Assembly (NCBI RefSeq): GCF_001442755.1
Contig: NZ_CP006367.1
Location: 372,001 to 436,000, forward strand
Direction: 5' to 3'
Length of the DNA: 64,000 nt
Source of the DNA: Aureimonas sp. AU20
GTDB taxonomy: Bacteria; Pseudomonadota; Alphaproteobacteria; Rhizobiales; Rhizobiaceae
A program made the position numbers and the translations under genes. Position 1 is the stretch's first letter, and the number at the start of each line of letters is the position of its first letter. The notes below the pieces were generated by a model. That model saw only the letters and a list, made by a program, of their open reading frames with translations, was not told the DNA's origin and did not search any database. Below are positions 47,155 through 55,499 of the stretch, piece by piece.

Positions 47155-48198
47155 ATGACAAGCGATCCCGCCTCCCTGCCGATCGACGCGCTGTTCGCCC
47201 GCGTGGAGGCGATCTTCCGGCGCGGCGGGCTGAACGCCGTCCAGAGCGGCGCGCTGGCGCGGGTCATCGTGGCGGGCGAGCGGGACGCCTGCAAGTCGCA
47301 CGGCATCTACCGGATCGAAGGCGCGCTGCGCACGGTGAAAGCCGGCAAGGTGAACGCCGAGGCCATGCCGGAACTGGCGCCCGACGACGGCTCGGCGATT
47401 ATTCGGGTCAACGCGCGCGGCGGTTTCGCCAACCCCGCCTTCGAGCTCGGCCTGCCGCATCTGGCTGAGCGCGCCCAGCGGCTCGGGATGGCCGCGCTCG
47501 TCATCAACGACTGCACGCATTTCTCGGCGCTGTGGCCGGAGGTCGAGGCGGTGACCGCCCATGGGCTGGCCGCGCTCGCGCTCTGCCCGAGCTATGCCAC
47601 GGTGGCGCCGGCGGGCGGCACCAAGCCGCTGCTGGGCACCAATCCCTTCGCCTTCGGCTGGCCGCGCTCCGGCAGCGATCCTTACGTGTTCGATTTCGCC
47701 ACCTCGGTCGCCGCGCGCGGCGAGATCGAGCTGAAGCGCCGGGCGGGCGAGAAGCTGCCGGAGGGCTGGGCGGTGGACGCGGATGGCCGGTCGACGCGCG
47801 ACCCGGAAGCCGCGCTCGCCGGCGCCATGCTGACCTTCGGCGGCCACAAGGGTTCGGCGATCTCCACCATGATCGAGCTTCTGGCCGGTATCATGATCGG
47901 CGATCTCACGAGTCTGGAGTCCCTGCGCCAGCTCGGCTCCACCAATCTTTCGCCGAGCCATGGCGAGTTGATCCTCGCCTTCTCGCCGGAGCGCTTCGCG
48001 GCCGGGCGGGAGGGCGAACCCTTCGCGCGGGCCGAAACGCTGTTCGAGGCGATCCTCGGCCAGGGCGCCCGCCTGCCCTCGCAGCGCCGCTTCGCCGCCC
48101 GCGCCAGGGCCGAGGCAGAGGGCATCGCCTTGAGCGAGGCGGAACGGACGCAGCTCGACCGGCTGGCCGCCGAGGGGCTGGACGCGATCACGCTCTGA
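47155..48198 (+). CDS. Pyrroline-2-carboxylate / piperideine-2-carboxylate reductase (LhpD-type, Ldh_2 family)
   Basis: 347 residues of the malate/lactate dehydrogenase-like (Ldh_2) family. Key stretches are RDACKSHGIYRIEGALRTV, INDCTHFSALWPEVEAV, TKPLLGTNPFAFGWPR, DFATSVAARGEI and FGGHKGSAISTMIELLAG. Reduces pyrroline-2-carboxylate made by the two 3-hydroxyproline dehydratases to L-proline with NAD(P)H. AAAGGA lies 6 bp before the ATG at 47155. It is divergent from the transporter operon and shares its promoter region. Confidence 0.92.
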   Translation: MTSDPASLPIDALFARVEAIFRRGGLNAVQSGALARVIVAGERDACKSHGIYRIEGALRTVKAGKVNAEAMPELAPDDGSAIIRVNARGGFANPAFELGLPHLAERAQRLGMAALVINDCTHFSALWPEVEAVTAHGLAALALCPSYATVAPAGGTKPLLGTNPFAFGWPRSGSDPYVFDFATSVAARGEIELKRRAGEKLPEGWAVDADGRSTRDPEAALAGAMLTFGGHKGSAISTMIELLAGIMIGDLTSLESLRQLGSTNLSPSHGELILAFSPERFAAGREGEPFARAETLFEAILGQGARLPSQRRFAARARAEAEGIALSEAERTQLDRLAAEGLDAITL

Positions 48199-48220
48199 AC
48201 ACCCGAAGGGCCTGAACGCC

Positions 48221-48254
48221 AAAAGGGCGGGCCTCCCGCGAGGCCCGCCCTTCC
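48221..48254. terminator. Bidirectional terminator
   Basis: Perfect 12-bp arms AAGGGCGGGCCT (48223-48234) and AGGCCCGCCCTT (48241-48252) between the convergent reductase and deaminase genes. Confidence 0.85.
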
Positions 48255-48279
48255 GTTCGATGTTCCGAAAAAGAAGAAA

Positions 48280-49230
48280 TCAGGCCGCGAGGCCTTCGCG
48301 CTTCGACCAGTCGGCATACCAGGTGTCGAAGAGCGTCAGCTGCGCTTCGACATAGCCGCGCTGGCTTTCGCTGAGCGCGTCGCTCTCGTTGAAGTGCAGC
48401 GTGTATTCCGCAAAGCCCTTCAGCACCATCATGTGCTTGAAGAAGAGAACGAGGTCCGGCCCTTCGTCGAAGGAGGACAGGACGGCCAGCGCTTCTTCCA
48501 GCTCCTTGGCCTGCCGACGGGCCAGCGCATCGCCCTTGGCGGCCTTCTGCGCCAGGGTGCAGAGCTGGATCACTTCGCGCGGCAGAACGTTGCCGATGCC
48601 GGTGATGGCGCCCGTCGCGCCGCAATTGACGAAGCCGTGCACCACGGCCGTGTCGACGCCGATCATCAGCGTGACCTCGTCGGCGCGGCTGGTGATCGTT
48701 TCGGCGGCGTAGCGCAGGTCGTCCGGCCCGCCGAACTCCTTGAAGCCGACGAGATTGGGATGCTCGGCGCGCAGCGCGAAGAAGAGATCGGCGCGCGTGG
48801 CGAAGCCGTAATAGGGGCTGTTGTAGATCACGGCGGGAAGCTCGGGCGCGGCGGCGAGGATCGCCTTGAAATGGGCGCGCTGGGCCGCGATCACCGAGCC
48901 GCGCGACAGGACGCGCGGAATGACCATGAGGCCCTTGGCGCCGGCCTTCTGGGCGTGCGCGGCGTGGGCGACGGCGGTCGCCGTGTTCACCGCGCCGGTG
49001 CCGACGATCACGGGAATGCCGGCCGCCGCCAGACGCGCGACGCCTTCCATGCGCTGCTCGTCGGTCAGCAGAGGCCAGTCGCCCATCGAGCCGCAATAGA
49101 CCACGGCCGACATGCCGGCGGCGATCAGCTCCTGGCCCTTCTTGACCAGCGCGTCGTAGTCCGGCGTCCGGTCGGCCTTGCAGGGCGTCATCAGGGCGGG
49201 AATGACACCGGAAAAGATGGATGCGGTCAT
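48280..49230 (-). CDS. DapA-family enzyme, pyrroline-4-hydroxy-2-carboxylate deaminase type
   Basis: 316 residues of the dihydrodipicolinate synthase/N-acetylneuraminate lyase superfamily. Schiff-base Lys164 (VGFKEFGGPDD) and the partner Tyr136 (VIYNSPYYGF) are present; the early GSMGDWPLLTDEQRMEG differs from the GTTGE of DapA, which excludes lysine biosynthesis. In the hydroxyproline pathway this enzyme converts pyrroline-4-hydroxy-2-carboxylate to 2-oxoglutarate semialdehyde with loss of ammonia. Followed by a shared terminator and preceded by a candidate operator. Confidence 0.92.
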   Translation of the reverse strand: MTASIFSGVIPALMTPCKADRTPDYDALVKKGQELIAAGMSAVVYCGSMGDWPLLTDEQRMEGVARLAAAGIPVIVGTGAVNTATAVAHAAHAQKAGAKGLMVIPRVLSRGSVIAAQRAHFKAILAAAPELPAVIYNSPYYGFATRADLFFALRAEHPNLVGFKEFGGPDDLRYAAETITSRADEVTLMIGVDTAVVHGFVNCGATGAITGIGNVLPREVIQLCTLAQKAAKGDALARRQAKELEEALAVLSSFDEGPDLVLFFKHMMVLKGFAEYTLHFNESDALSESQRGYVEAQLTLFDTWYADWSKREGLAA

Positions 49231-49324
49231 CGCGATACTCCTTGTGAGCCATCAGCGCTTGGCCGAATGCGGTGGCTCCGCCGCCTCGTGCCGTTGCCCC
49301 AGATATCGCGCATTGCATTTTATT

Positions 49325-49343
49325 TGTCGACAGGAATTCGACA
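49325..49343. promoter_or_regulatory. Candidate operator upstream of the deaminase gene
   Basis: Perfect inverted repeat TGTCGA-N7-TCGACA (49325-49330 and 49338-49343), 95 bp upstream of the deaminase ATG, beyond the end of the GntR gene. Likely bound by the neighbouring GntR/FCD protein, but without experimental support. Confidence 0.45.
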
Positions 49344-49426
49344 GAGAATTTTTCGGCGGTTCGACCCGCCGCTCGCTGGGTCACTATCCCCGTTTGGAAC
49401 GGGCAAATTCCAGAATCGAGACGTGA

Positions 49427-50131
49427 TCAGAGAGCGACGTCGAGCTTGCCGCCACGCGAGAAGAAGCGCTGCACCTGCTCCACGATCTGCTCGGCATGGA
49501 TGCGGGCGAGATGCTCGGCACCAGCCAGATCGCGCGCGGCGATCTTGAGGATCATCTCCTCGTGCTCGTCCACGAACTGGCGCGGCAGGCGGTCCTCGTA
49601 GGACTCGTAATAGATGCGCAGGATGCGCCGCCCTTCGTCCAGCAGCCGGTTGAACAGCGCGAAGAAATACGGATTGCGCCCCGCTTCCGCGATCGCGGCG
49701 TGGAAGGCGGCGTTGGTGGCGATCATGGCGAGCGCGTCCTGCGCGGCCACGGCCTTCGCGAACGCGGCCTGCTCGGCGCGGATCGTCTCGAGATCCGCCG
49801 GCTTGTGGTGCTCGGCGGCAAGGCGCGTCGTCACCCGGTACATCAGCACCAGCGCGTCGAAAAAGGCGTGCAGGTTCAGGAAGTCGATGTTGGACACCAT
49901 GGCCGAGCGGTTAGGCAGCGTCGTCACCAGCCCCTCGCCCGACAGGCGCACCAGCGCCTCGCGGATCGGCGTGCGCGACATGCCGAAGCGCTCGGCCAGT
50001 TGCACCTCGTCGATCGGGCTGCCCGGCGGCAGGACGAGGTCGAGGATCTCGTCGCGCAGGAGGTCGTAGACCATCTTGACGCCGGAGCCGCGCTTGCGTT
50101 CGGGAAGGGGCGGCTCGGCGGCGTCGGACAT
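49427..50131 (-). CDS. GntR/FCD-family transcriptional regulator
   Basis: 234 residues. Winged helix-turn-helix at about 25-85 (DEILDLVLPPGSPIDEVQLA, then RTPIREALVRLSGEGLV) and an FCD effector domain from about 100 with NAAFHAAIAEAGRN, DEHEEMI and HIRAEQ-like metal/ligand histidines (ARIHAEQIV). Probably the repressor of the hydroxyproline genes, released by hydroxyproline or an intermediate. The start at 50131 has GGGGA upstream; a longer reading lacks homology. A candidate autoregulatory site lies at 50237. Confidence 0.93.
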   Translation of the reverse strand: MSDAAEPPLPERKRGSGVKMVYDLLRDEILDLVLPPGSPIDEVQLAERFGMSRTPIREALVRLSGEGLVTTLPNRSAMVSNIDFLNLHAFFDALVLMYRVTTRLAAEHHKPADLETIRAEQAAFAKAVAAQDALAMIATNAAFHAAIAEAGRNPYFFALFNRLLDEGRRILRIYYESYEDRLPRQFVDEHEEMILKIAARDLAGAEHLARIHAEQIVEQVQRFFSRGGKLDVAL

Positions 50132-50236
50132 GGACGATCCCCAATAGTTCAAAGAGTGGCTGGTTCGAAGGGCGGTTCGGACGCGGGCATCGGCCCGGCG
50201 CGGGTTTCTCGCCAGCGTCAGGCGGTCGAAAAACTC

Positions 50237-50246
50237 TTGTACACAA
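50237..50246. promoter_or_regulatory. Candidate GntR/FCD autoregulatory site
   Basis: TTGTACACAA at 50237-50246: outer TTGT/ACAA dyad of the type bound by many FCD-domain GntR regulators. It stands about 105 bp upstream of the regulator's ATG and 26 bp downstream of the end of the Dabb gene. Confidence 0.4.
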
Positions 50247-50272
50247 AGCTTATCCACATCGGGAATGGAGTC

Positions 50273-50581
50273 TCACGTCGCCAGATCGAAAACGAGCAGG
50301 CCCGAGACCCCGCCCTCGGCCGCAGTGACGATGCGCTTTCCCACCGCGACATGATCGGGATGTACGAGATAGCGGTCGCGCGCGTCCGCGTTCTCGAAGG
50401 TGACGACGAAGCCGTCGAGAAAGCCGCCCTGCAGCCCTTCCGGCGAGACGTTGGGGCCGCAAGACACCGAGACCATGCCGGGGATCACGTCCCGCAGCGC
50501 CGCGAGCGCCGCGTAGATCGCCGCGCGCTCCTCCGGCCGAAGCGTCGCCTTGAAGCGAATCCACACGCAATGCAGGATCAT
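50273..50581 (-). CDS. Dabb (stress-responsive alpha-beta barrel) domain protein
   Basis: 102 residues. MILHCVWIRFKATLRPEERA and DRYLVHPDHVAVGKRIV (the conserved YxxHPxH) identify the Dabb domain, a small dimeric alpha+beta barrel. Function in bacteria is mostly unknown; some members are cyclases or oxygenases. It is upstream of and co-directional with the GntR gene at the border of the hydroxyproline cluster, and could belong to it or be independent. Confidence 0.85.
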   Translation of the reverse strand: MILHCVWIRFKATLRPEERAAIYAALAALRDVIPGMVSVSCGPNVSPEGLQGGFLDGFVVTFENADARDRYLVHPDHVAVGKRIVTAAEGGVSGLLVFDLAT

Positions 50582-50687
50582 CGAGCCCTCCCCCGGCTTC
50601 CGTCTCTCCCGGCCTTCGTCTCCCGTCGAGACCGCCCGCGCCCGCTCGGCGCGAGCGACGACCGGGCCGGGCCGCCGGCCATGCCCG

Positions 50688-52358
50688 TCAGTCCCGCAGC
50701 GCGCGGCGCAGCACCTTGCCGACGCCGCTTTTGGGCAATTCGTCGCGGAACTCGATCTCGCGCGGGCGCTTGTAGCCGGTCAGGTTGTCGCGGCAATATT
50801 GCTTCACCGCGTCCTTGCTGAGGCTGGAGTCGGAGCGCACGAGGAAGAGCTTCACCGCCTCGCCGGAATTCTCGTCCGGCACGCCGATCGCCGCGGCCTC
50901 AGCCACCCCCGGCATGCGCGTCACCACGTCCTCGATCTCGTTGGGATAGACGTTGAAGCCGGACACGTTGATCATGTCCTTCTTGCGATCCACGATGCGG
51001 ATCGCGCCCGTTTCGTCCATCACGCCGACATCGCCCGTCTTGAACCAGCCGTCCGGCGTGAAGGCGCGGCGCGTGTCTTCCGGCCGGTTCCAGTAGCCGG
51101 CCATGACCTGCGGCCCGCGAATGCCGATCTCGCCGGTCTGGCCGAGCGGCAGCTCGGTCTCGTCGTCGCCCAGGATGGCGAACTCGGTGGACGGCAGCGG
51201 ATAGCCGATCGTGCCGGTGTAGTCCTTGCTGGTGACGATGTTGCAGGCTGCCGAGGGCGAGGTTTCCGACAGGCCGTAGCCCTCGCAGATGCTCGATCCC
51301 GTGAGCTTCAGCCACTGGTCGGCCGTGGCCCGCTGCACCGCCATGCCGCCGCCGACCGAAAGCACCAGCCGGCTCCAGTCGACGCTGCCGGCGTCCTTAT
51401 GGCGGGCGATGGCGCCGAACAGCGTGTTGACGGCGGGAAAGAGATGGAAGGGCCCGCTGTTCAGCGCCTTGATGACGGCGGGGATGTCGCGCGGATTGGG
51501 GATCAGGAGGTTGCAGCCGCCCTGGCGCAGCGACAGCATCATGTTCACGGTGAAGCCGAAGATATGGTAGATCGGCAGGGCGCAGACCGTCACCACCGGC
51601 TCGCCCGCCGGCACCAGCCGCGTCGCCGGGGAGTTCCAAAGTTCGGACTGCAGCACGTTGGAGACGATGTTGCTGTTGGTCAGCGTCGCGCCCTTGGCGA
51701 GGCCCGTCGTGCCGCCGGTATATTGCAGCACCGCCGGCTCCTCGGGCGTGCGGCGCACCGGCTTGAAGTGCCCGGCCCGCCCCTGCTTCAGCGCGTCCCG
51801 CCAGCGCACCGCGCCGGGCAAGCTGTAGCGCGGCACCGCGCGCTTCACGTGGCGCAGCACGAAATTGACGAGATGCCCCTTGAGGCCCGGCAGCATGTCG
51901 CCGACTCCCGTCACCACGATATGCTCGACGCTCTTCACCTGAGGCCGGCACTGTTCCAGCGTATGGGCCATGTTCTCCAGCACCACCACCGCCCGCGCGC
52001 CGGAATCGTTCAGCTGGTGCTCGAGTTCGCGCGGCGTGTAGAGCGGGTTGGTGTTGACCACTACGAGCCCCGCCCGCACCGCGCCGGCCACCGCCACCGG
52101 ATATTGGAAGACGTTCGGCATCATCAGCGCGATGCGATCGCCGGGCTTGAGGCCGAGGCCCTGGAGATAGGCGGCGAACTGGGCCGAGGCGCGGTCGAGC
52201 TGGGCATAGGTGAGGTCCACGCCCATCAGCCGGAAGGCCGGCCGCGTGGCGAAGCGCTCGAAGGCCTCGTTCAGAAGATCGGCCAGAGAGGCATAGGGGA
52301 CCGGCCCCAGCTCTGCCGGCATGCCTTCGGGATAATGCGCCAGCCACGGCTTGTTCAT
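50688..52358 (-). CDS. Long-chain fatty acid--CoA ligase (FadD-type)
   Basis: 556 residues of the AMP-forming synthetase family. ATP-binding P-loop YTGGTTGLAKGATLTNSN, the ALPIYHIFGFTV linker, GYGLSETSP, GDVGVMDETGAIRIVDRKKDMINVSGFNVYPNEIE, and catalytic Lys in PKSGVGKVLRR are complete. Activates fatty acids to acyl-CoA for beta-oxidation or lipid synthesis, membrane-associated. The start at 52358 has GGGAGGAG upstream. Neighbours are unrelated, so chain-length preference cannot be inferred. Confidence 0.94.
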   Translation of the reverse strand: MNKPWLAHYPEGMPAELGPVPYASLADLLNEAFERFATRPAFRLMGVDLTYAQLDRASAQFAAYLQGLGLKPGDRIALMMPNVFQYPVAVAGAVRAGLVVVNTNPLYTPRELEHQLNDSGARAVVVLENMAHTLEQCRPQVKSVEHIVVTGVGDMLPGLKGHLVNFVLRHVKRAVPRYSLPGAVRWRDALKQGRAGHFKPVRRTPEEPAVLQYTGGTTGLAKGATLTNSNIVSNVLQSELWNSPATRLVPAGEPVVTVCALPIYHIFGFTVNMMLSLRQGGCNLLIPNPRDIPAVIKALNSGPFHLFPAVNTLFGAIARHKDAGSVDWSRLVLSVGGGMAVQRATADQWLKLTGSSICEGYGLSETSPSAACNIVTSKDYTGTIGYPLPSTEFAILGDDETELPLGQTGEIGIRGPQVMAGYWNRPEDTRRAFTPDGWFKTGDVGVMDETGAIRIVDRKKDMINVSGFNVYPNEIEDVVTRMPGVAEAAAIGVPDENSGEAVKLFLVRSDSSLSKDAVKQYCRDNLTGYKRPREIEFRDELPKSGVGKVLRRALRD

Positions 52359-52559
52359 GTCCGCTCCTCCCTGCCTCGTTGTCGAGGTCTCCCTCTATGA
52401 CGTAGCGCAAGGCGCGCCGGAACAGAATACTCTTCCGTAAACGTCAATGTCATTTGTTCGCGCGCCTCGCCCTCGGGCTGGAAAACCGGGGCGAAACGCG
52501 GGACAAGACGGCTCGCGTGCGCCCGCGCCAAACCCGGGCGAAAGAGATGGGGCGATCGC

Positions 52560-53750
52560 ATGAGCAGCAATCACATCGGGGCGCGGATCGAGGCCATCGC
52601 CGGCGAGATCGAGCCGGCGCTCGTCGCCATCCGGCGCGACCTTCACGCCCATCCCGAGCTCGCGCACGAAGAGGTGCGCACCAGCGGCGTGGTGGCGCGC
52701 GAGCTCGCCCGGCTCGGCGTGTCCCATCGCACCGAGGTCGGCGGCACCGGCGTCATGGGCACGATCGACACCGGCCGCCCCGGCCCGACCGTGCTCCTGC
52801 GCGCCGACATGGACGCCCTGCCGATCCAAGAACAGACCGGCCTTCCCTTCGCCTCCACCATCCCCGGCAAGATGCATGCCTGCGGCCACGACCTGCACAC
52901 CGCCACGCTGATCGGCGTCGCCGAGGTGCTCCAGCGCATCGCCCCGCTTCTGTCGGGCCGCATCGAGCTGATGTTCCAGCCGGCGGAGGAAGTGTCCGAC
53001 AGCGGCGCGGCCAGGATGATGGCCGACGGCGCGCTGGAGGGCGTCGACCTCGCGCTCGGCTTCCACAACTATCCCGGCGAGCCGGTCGGCAGCTTCTCCT
53101 TCGTGCCGGGCGTGGCCGGCGGCTCGTCGGACGAGTTCACGATTACGGTGAAGGGCCGCTCGGGTCATGCCGCGCGGCCCCATCTCGCCGCCGATCCGAT
53201 CGTCGCGGCGGCGACGCTCGTCCTGCAGCTGCAGACCATCGTCTCGCGCGAGATGGACCCGATGCGCCCCATCGTGCTGACGCTCGGCGTCATCGAGGGG
53301 GGGCTGGCACCCAATATCATTCCCGATGCGGTGCGCCTTCGCGGCACGGTGCGCACCCATCTGGAAAGCGACCGGACGGCGATGGAGGAGGCGATCCGCC
53401 GCCACTGCGCCGGCGTGTCCGCCTCGCTGCGCGTCGACTGCGCGCTGGAATGGGAGCGCGGCACGCCGCCGCTGGTCAGCAATGAGGGCGTGATGCGGGC
53501 GACGCTGCGCGCGGTGGAGAGCCATTTCGGCAAGGACGCCCTCCTCCAGGCCCGCCCTTCGCTCGGCGCGGAGGATTTCGCGCTGATCGGCGAGAAGGTG
53601 CCTGCTTTCCAGCTCGGCATCGGCGCGATGACGCCGGGGCGGCGGGACGAGTTGCACAATTCGGACTACCAGCCGGACGAGCGCGCCATCCGCAACGGCG
53701 TCGTCGCCCTCTCCCTCGCCGCCTGCGAACTGCTCAGCCCCAGCGTCTGA
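52560..53750 (+). CDS. M20 family amidohydrolase (hippurate hydrolase/HipO type)
   Basis: 396 residues. Dinuclear-metal ligands are visible: Cys108 and His110 (MHACGHDLHTA), FQPAEE, and the late His in RRDELHNSDYQPDE; LRADMDALPI and the dimerisation-domain GHAARPH are family motifs. Members hydrolyse N-acyl amino acids, releasing free amino acid. The substrate is not known. No signal peptide, so cytosolic. The gene is divergent from the FadD-type gene and followed by about 0.8 kb of repeats. Confidence 0.93.
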   Translation: MSSNHIGARIEAIAGEIEPALVAIRRDLHAHPELAHEEVRTSGVVARELARLGVSHRTEVGGTGVMGTIDTGRPGPTVLLRADMDALPIQEQTGLPFASTIPGKMHACGHDLHTATLIGVAEVLQRIAPLLSGRIELMFQPAEEVSDSGAARMMADGALEGVDLALGFHNYPGEPVGSFSFVPGVAGGSSDEFTITVKGRSGHAARPHLAADPIVAAATLVLQLQTIVSREMDPMRPIVLTLGVIEGGLAPNIIPDAVRLRGTVRTHLESDRTAMEEAIRRHCAGVSASLRVDCALEWERGTPPLVSNEGVMRATLRAVESHFGKDALLQARPSLGAEDFALIGEKVPAFQLGIGAMTPGRRDELHNSDYQPDERAIRNGVVALSLAACELLSPSV

Positions 53751-53830
53751 GAGCGTTTGACGAGCCGGTCGCCTCGGTCCGCCGGCGATTTCCCGCTGTG
53801 CTGCTGGGCGAGCCCGGCCGCACGGAGAAC

Positions 53831-53870
53831 CTTTGCCGATCTTCGCAGATGCGCCCTCGCATCCCTCCGG
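53831..53870 (-). repeat. Short intergenic repeat block
   Basis: CCTTTGCCGATCTTCGCAGA followed by TGCGCCCTCGC matches CCTTTGCCGATCCTCGCCGA at 16699 onward, inside the inverted repeat copy between the transporter genes. Confidence 0.55.
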
Positions 53871-53880
53871 CTGGGCGGCC

Positions 53881-54109
53881 CGCCGCCGCGTTGTCGAACA
53901 GTCTCCGGGCTGATGCCGGCTTATCAGGCGAGGCGCAACTCGCTACCGGGCGGCCGTCTCGACTTGCGTTGGGTTGGACGGTCAAAGACTTGCAGCGCGA
54001 GCAGGAGCGCCGACCTCGCCTGAGGCCGTCGGCCCTCATCGAACCGAAGCGCGACTTGTCGTCGGCTCGCATCCGTCACGAAAAGCGCGAGCGGCGAAAG
54101 CGGTGAAAA
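53881..54109 (+). repeat. Diverged tandem intergenic repeat, unit 1
   Basis: Aligns with 54211-54424 from start to end: CGTTGTCGAACAGTCTCCG, GCCGGCTTATC, AAGACTTGC, AACCGAAGC, TCGTCGGCTCGCATCCG and AAGCGGTGAA occur in the same order. Contains no supported gene. The GTTGTCGAAC block is also present at 17269. Confidence 0.75.
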
Positions 54110-54210
54110 GTCCTGCGGTCGACCGGCAGGCTCCTGCCCATACTTTCCGACGCGCCATCGCATCATGGAGGTTCGGCGCCGCGCGAGTGTCGGAACATCA
54201 TTCGGCAGCT

Positions 54211-54424
54211 CGCCGTCGCGTTGTCGAACCGTCTCCGAGCGGACGCCGGCTTATCGGAGGAGGCGCGGATGCTAAGCGGCACGAACTCATTTGGGGTAGT
54301 TTGGCGAGCGAAGACTTGCCACACGAGCGGAAGAGCCGGCTTTGCTTGAGACCGTCGACCCCTCGGTGAACCGAAGCCAGACTCGTCGTCGGCTCGCATC
54401 CGCCGCGAAAGCACAAGCGGTGAA
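54211..54424 (+). repeat. Diverged tandem intergenic repeat, unit 2
   Basis: Second copy of the unit at 53881-54109, separated by about 100 bp. Numerous substitutions and small indels indicate an old duplication. 54425-54547 carries the promoter side of the carbonic anhydrase gene. Confidence 0.75.
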
Positions 54425-54547
54425 GGCGAGGACTATTCCAACCATCAGTCCGCAGGCCTCTTGCCCGGCACGCCGGGTTTCACCGAGGCGCGTCCCGGAT
54501 GTAAGCTGACCGGCGCCCCGCCCATCCACCCCTGCCGAGAAGACCCG

Positions 54548-55075
54548 ATGCCCGTCTATGCGCTCGACGACCTCACCCCCCGCCTGCCGCCGGAGAACCG
54601 CCTTTATCTCGCGCCCGACGCCCATGTGATCGGGGACGTGTCGCTCGGCGAGGATGTCGGCATCTGGTTCGGCGCGGTGCTGCGGGGCGATCGGGCCTCG
54701 ATCACCGTCGGCCCGCGCAGCAACATCCAGGAAGGGGCCATGCTGCATGTCGACCCCGGCTTTCCGCTGACGATCGGCACCGGTTGCACGATCGGCCACC
54801 ATGCCGTCGTCCATGGCTGCACGATCGGCGACAACACGCTGATCGGCATGGGCGCGACGGTTCTGAACGGCGCGCGCATCGGCGCCAACTGCCTGGTCGG
54901 CGCCGGCGCGCTGGTGACCGAGGGCAAGGAGTTCCCGGACGGCTCGCTCATCGTCGGCGTTCCCGCCAAGCTCGTGCGCCCGCTGGACGAAGCGGCGCTG
55001 GCCGGTCTCAAGCGCTCGGCCGCGACCTATGTCGAGAACGCCGAACGGTTTCGAAACGGGCTGCGGCGGCTGTAG
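54548..55075 (+). CDS. Gamma-carbonic anhydrase family protein (hexapeptide repeats)
   Basis: 175 residues forming a left-handed beta-helix: repeated hexapeptides (IGDVSLGEDVGIWFGAVLRG, IGTGCTIGHHAVVHG, IGDNTLIGMGATVLNG). His residues in MLHVD, GHHAVVHG are placed as zinc ligands of gamma-type enzymes (YrdA/PaaY group). Trimeric, cytosolic. Enzymatic activity is not certain for this subgroup. The C-terminal helix (AALAGLKRSAATYVENAERF) is typical. Confidence 0.93.
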   Translation: MPVYALDDLTPRLPPENRLYLAPDAHVIGDVSLGEDVGIWFGAVLRGDRASITVGPRSNIQEGAMLHVDPGFPLTIGTGCTIGHHAVVHGCTIGDNTLIGMGATVLNGARIGANCLVGAGALVTEGKEFPDGSLIVGVPAKLVRPLDEAALAGLKRSAATYVENAERFRNGLRRL

Positions 55076-55135
55076 GCTGAGCCCGCCCAAGGTGGCGGGG
55101 TCCGTGGCCCTACGCCCCCAAGCCGAAGACAGGGA

Positions 55136-55336
55136 TCAGCGCGACAGGATCTGCGAGGGATAGCCGGCCTGCGCCAGCGCGGCGAGCAGCGCCTCGCCGC
55201 TTGCTGCCGTCGTCACCTCCGCCGTGCCGCCGGGCCGGTCCACCACCACTTCGGCTCCCGGGTCGACCCGCTGGATGGCCCGCGTCACCGAGCGCGCGCA
55301 GCCCTCGCAGCTCATGTCCTCGATGCTGAGTTTCAT
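55136..55336 (-). CDS. Small heavy-metal-associated (CopZ-like) protein
   Basis: 66 residues, a single HMA domain: MKLSIEDMSCEGCARSVTRA with metal-binding Cys10 and Cys13 (CEGC), then the ferredoxin-like fold ending LAALAQAGYPSQILSR. It is a cytosolic copper chaperone candidate delivering Cu+ to the divergent CopA. A candidate copper-regulated promoter lies between them. Confidence 0.92.
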   Translation of the reverse strand: MKLSIEDMSCEGCARSVTRAIQRVDPGAEVVVDRPGGTAEVTTAASGEALLAALAQAGYPSQILSR

Positions 55337-55419
55337 GTCCGTCCTCTCCGTTTCGAGTCGAAACATGGGGGGCGATGCCCCCGCTCGGCAAGGCCTGGAA
55401 AGCCTCACACCGGCGCCCC

Positions 55420-55450
55420 TTGACCTTCCCGCGCGGGAGGCTTCCATCTG
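55420..55450 (+). promoter_or_regulatory. Candidate CueR/HmrR-type promoter of copA
   Basis: TTGACC at 55420-55425 (-35), then the dyad CTTCCCGCGCGGGAGG, and a -10-like CATCTG at 55445-55450: a 19-bp spacer, the hallmark of MerR-family promoters. The GACCTTCCC half-site is the one used by CueR and rhizobial HmrR. It points toward copA, about 210 bp downstream. No merR-type gene is in the window. Confidence 0.6.
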
Positions 55451-55499
55451 AAGGGGGCGGCCCCAACGGGCCTGCGGTTCACGAGTGACCGACAGCCCT

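Noticed and set aside
48280-49230. Lysine-biosynthesis dapA
   Set aside because: The DapA GTTGE motif is replaced and the context is hydroxyproline catabolism.
53881-54424. CRISPR array
   Set aside because: Only two long diverged units, not short identical repeats with unique spacers, and no cas gene.
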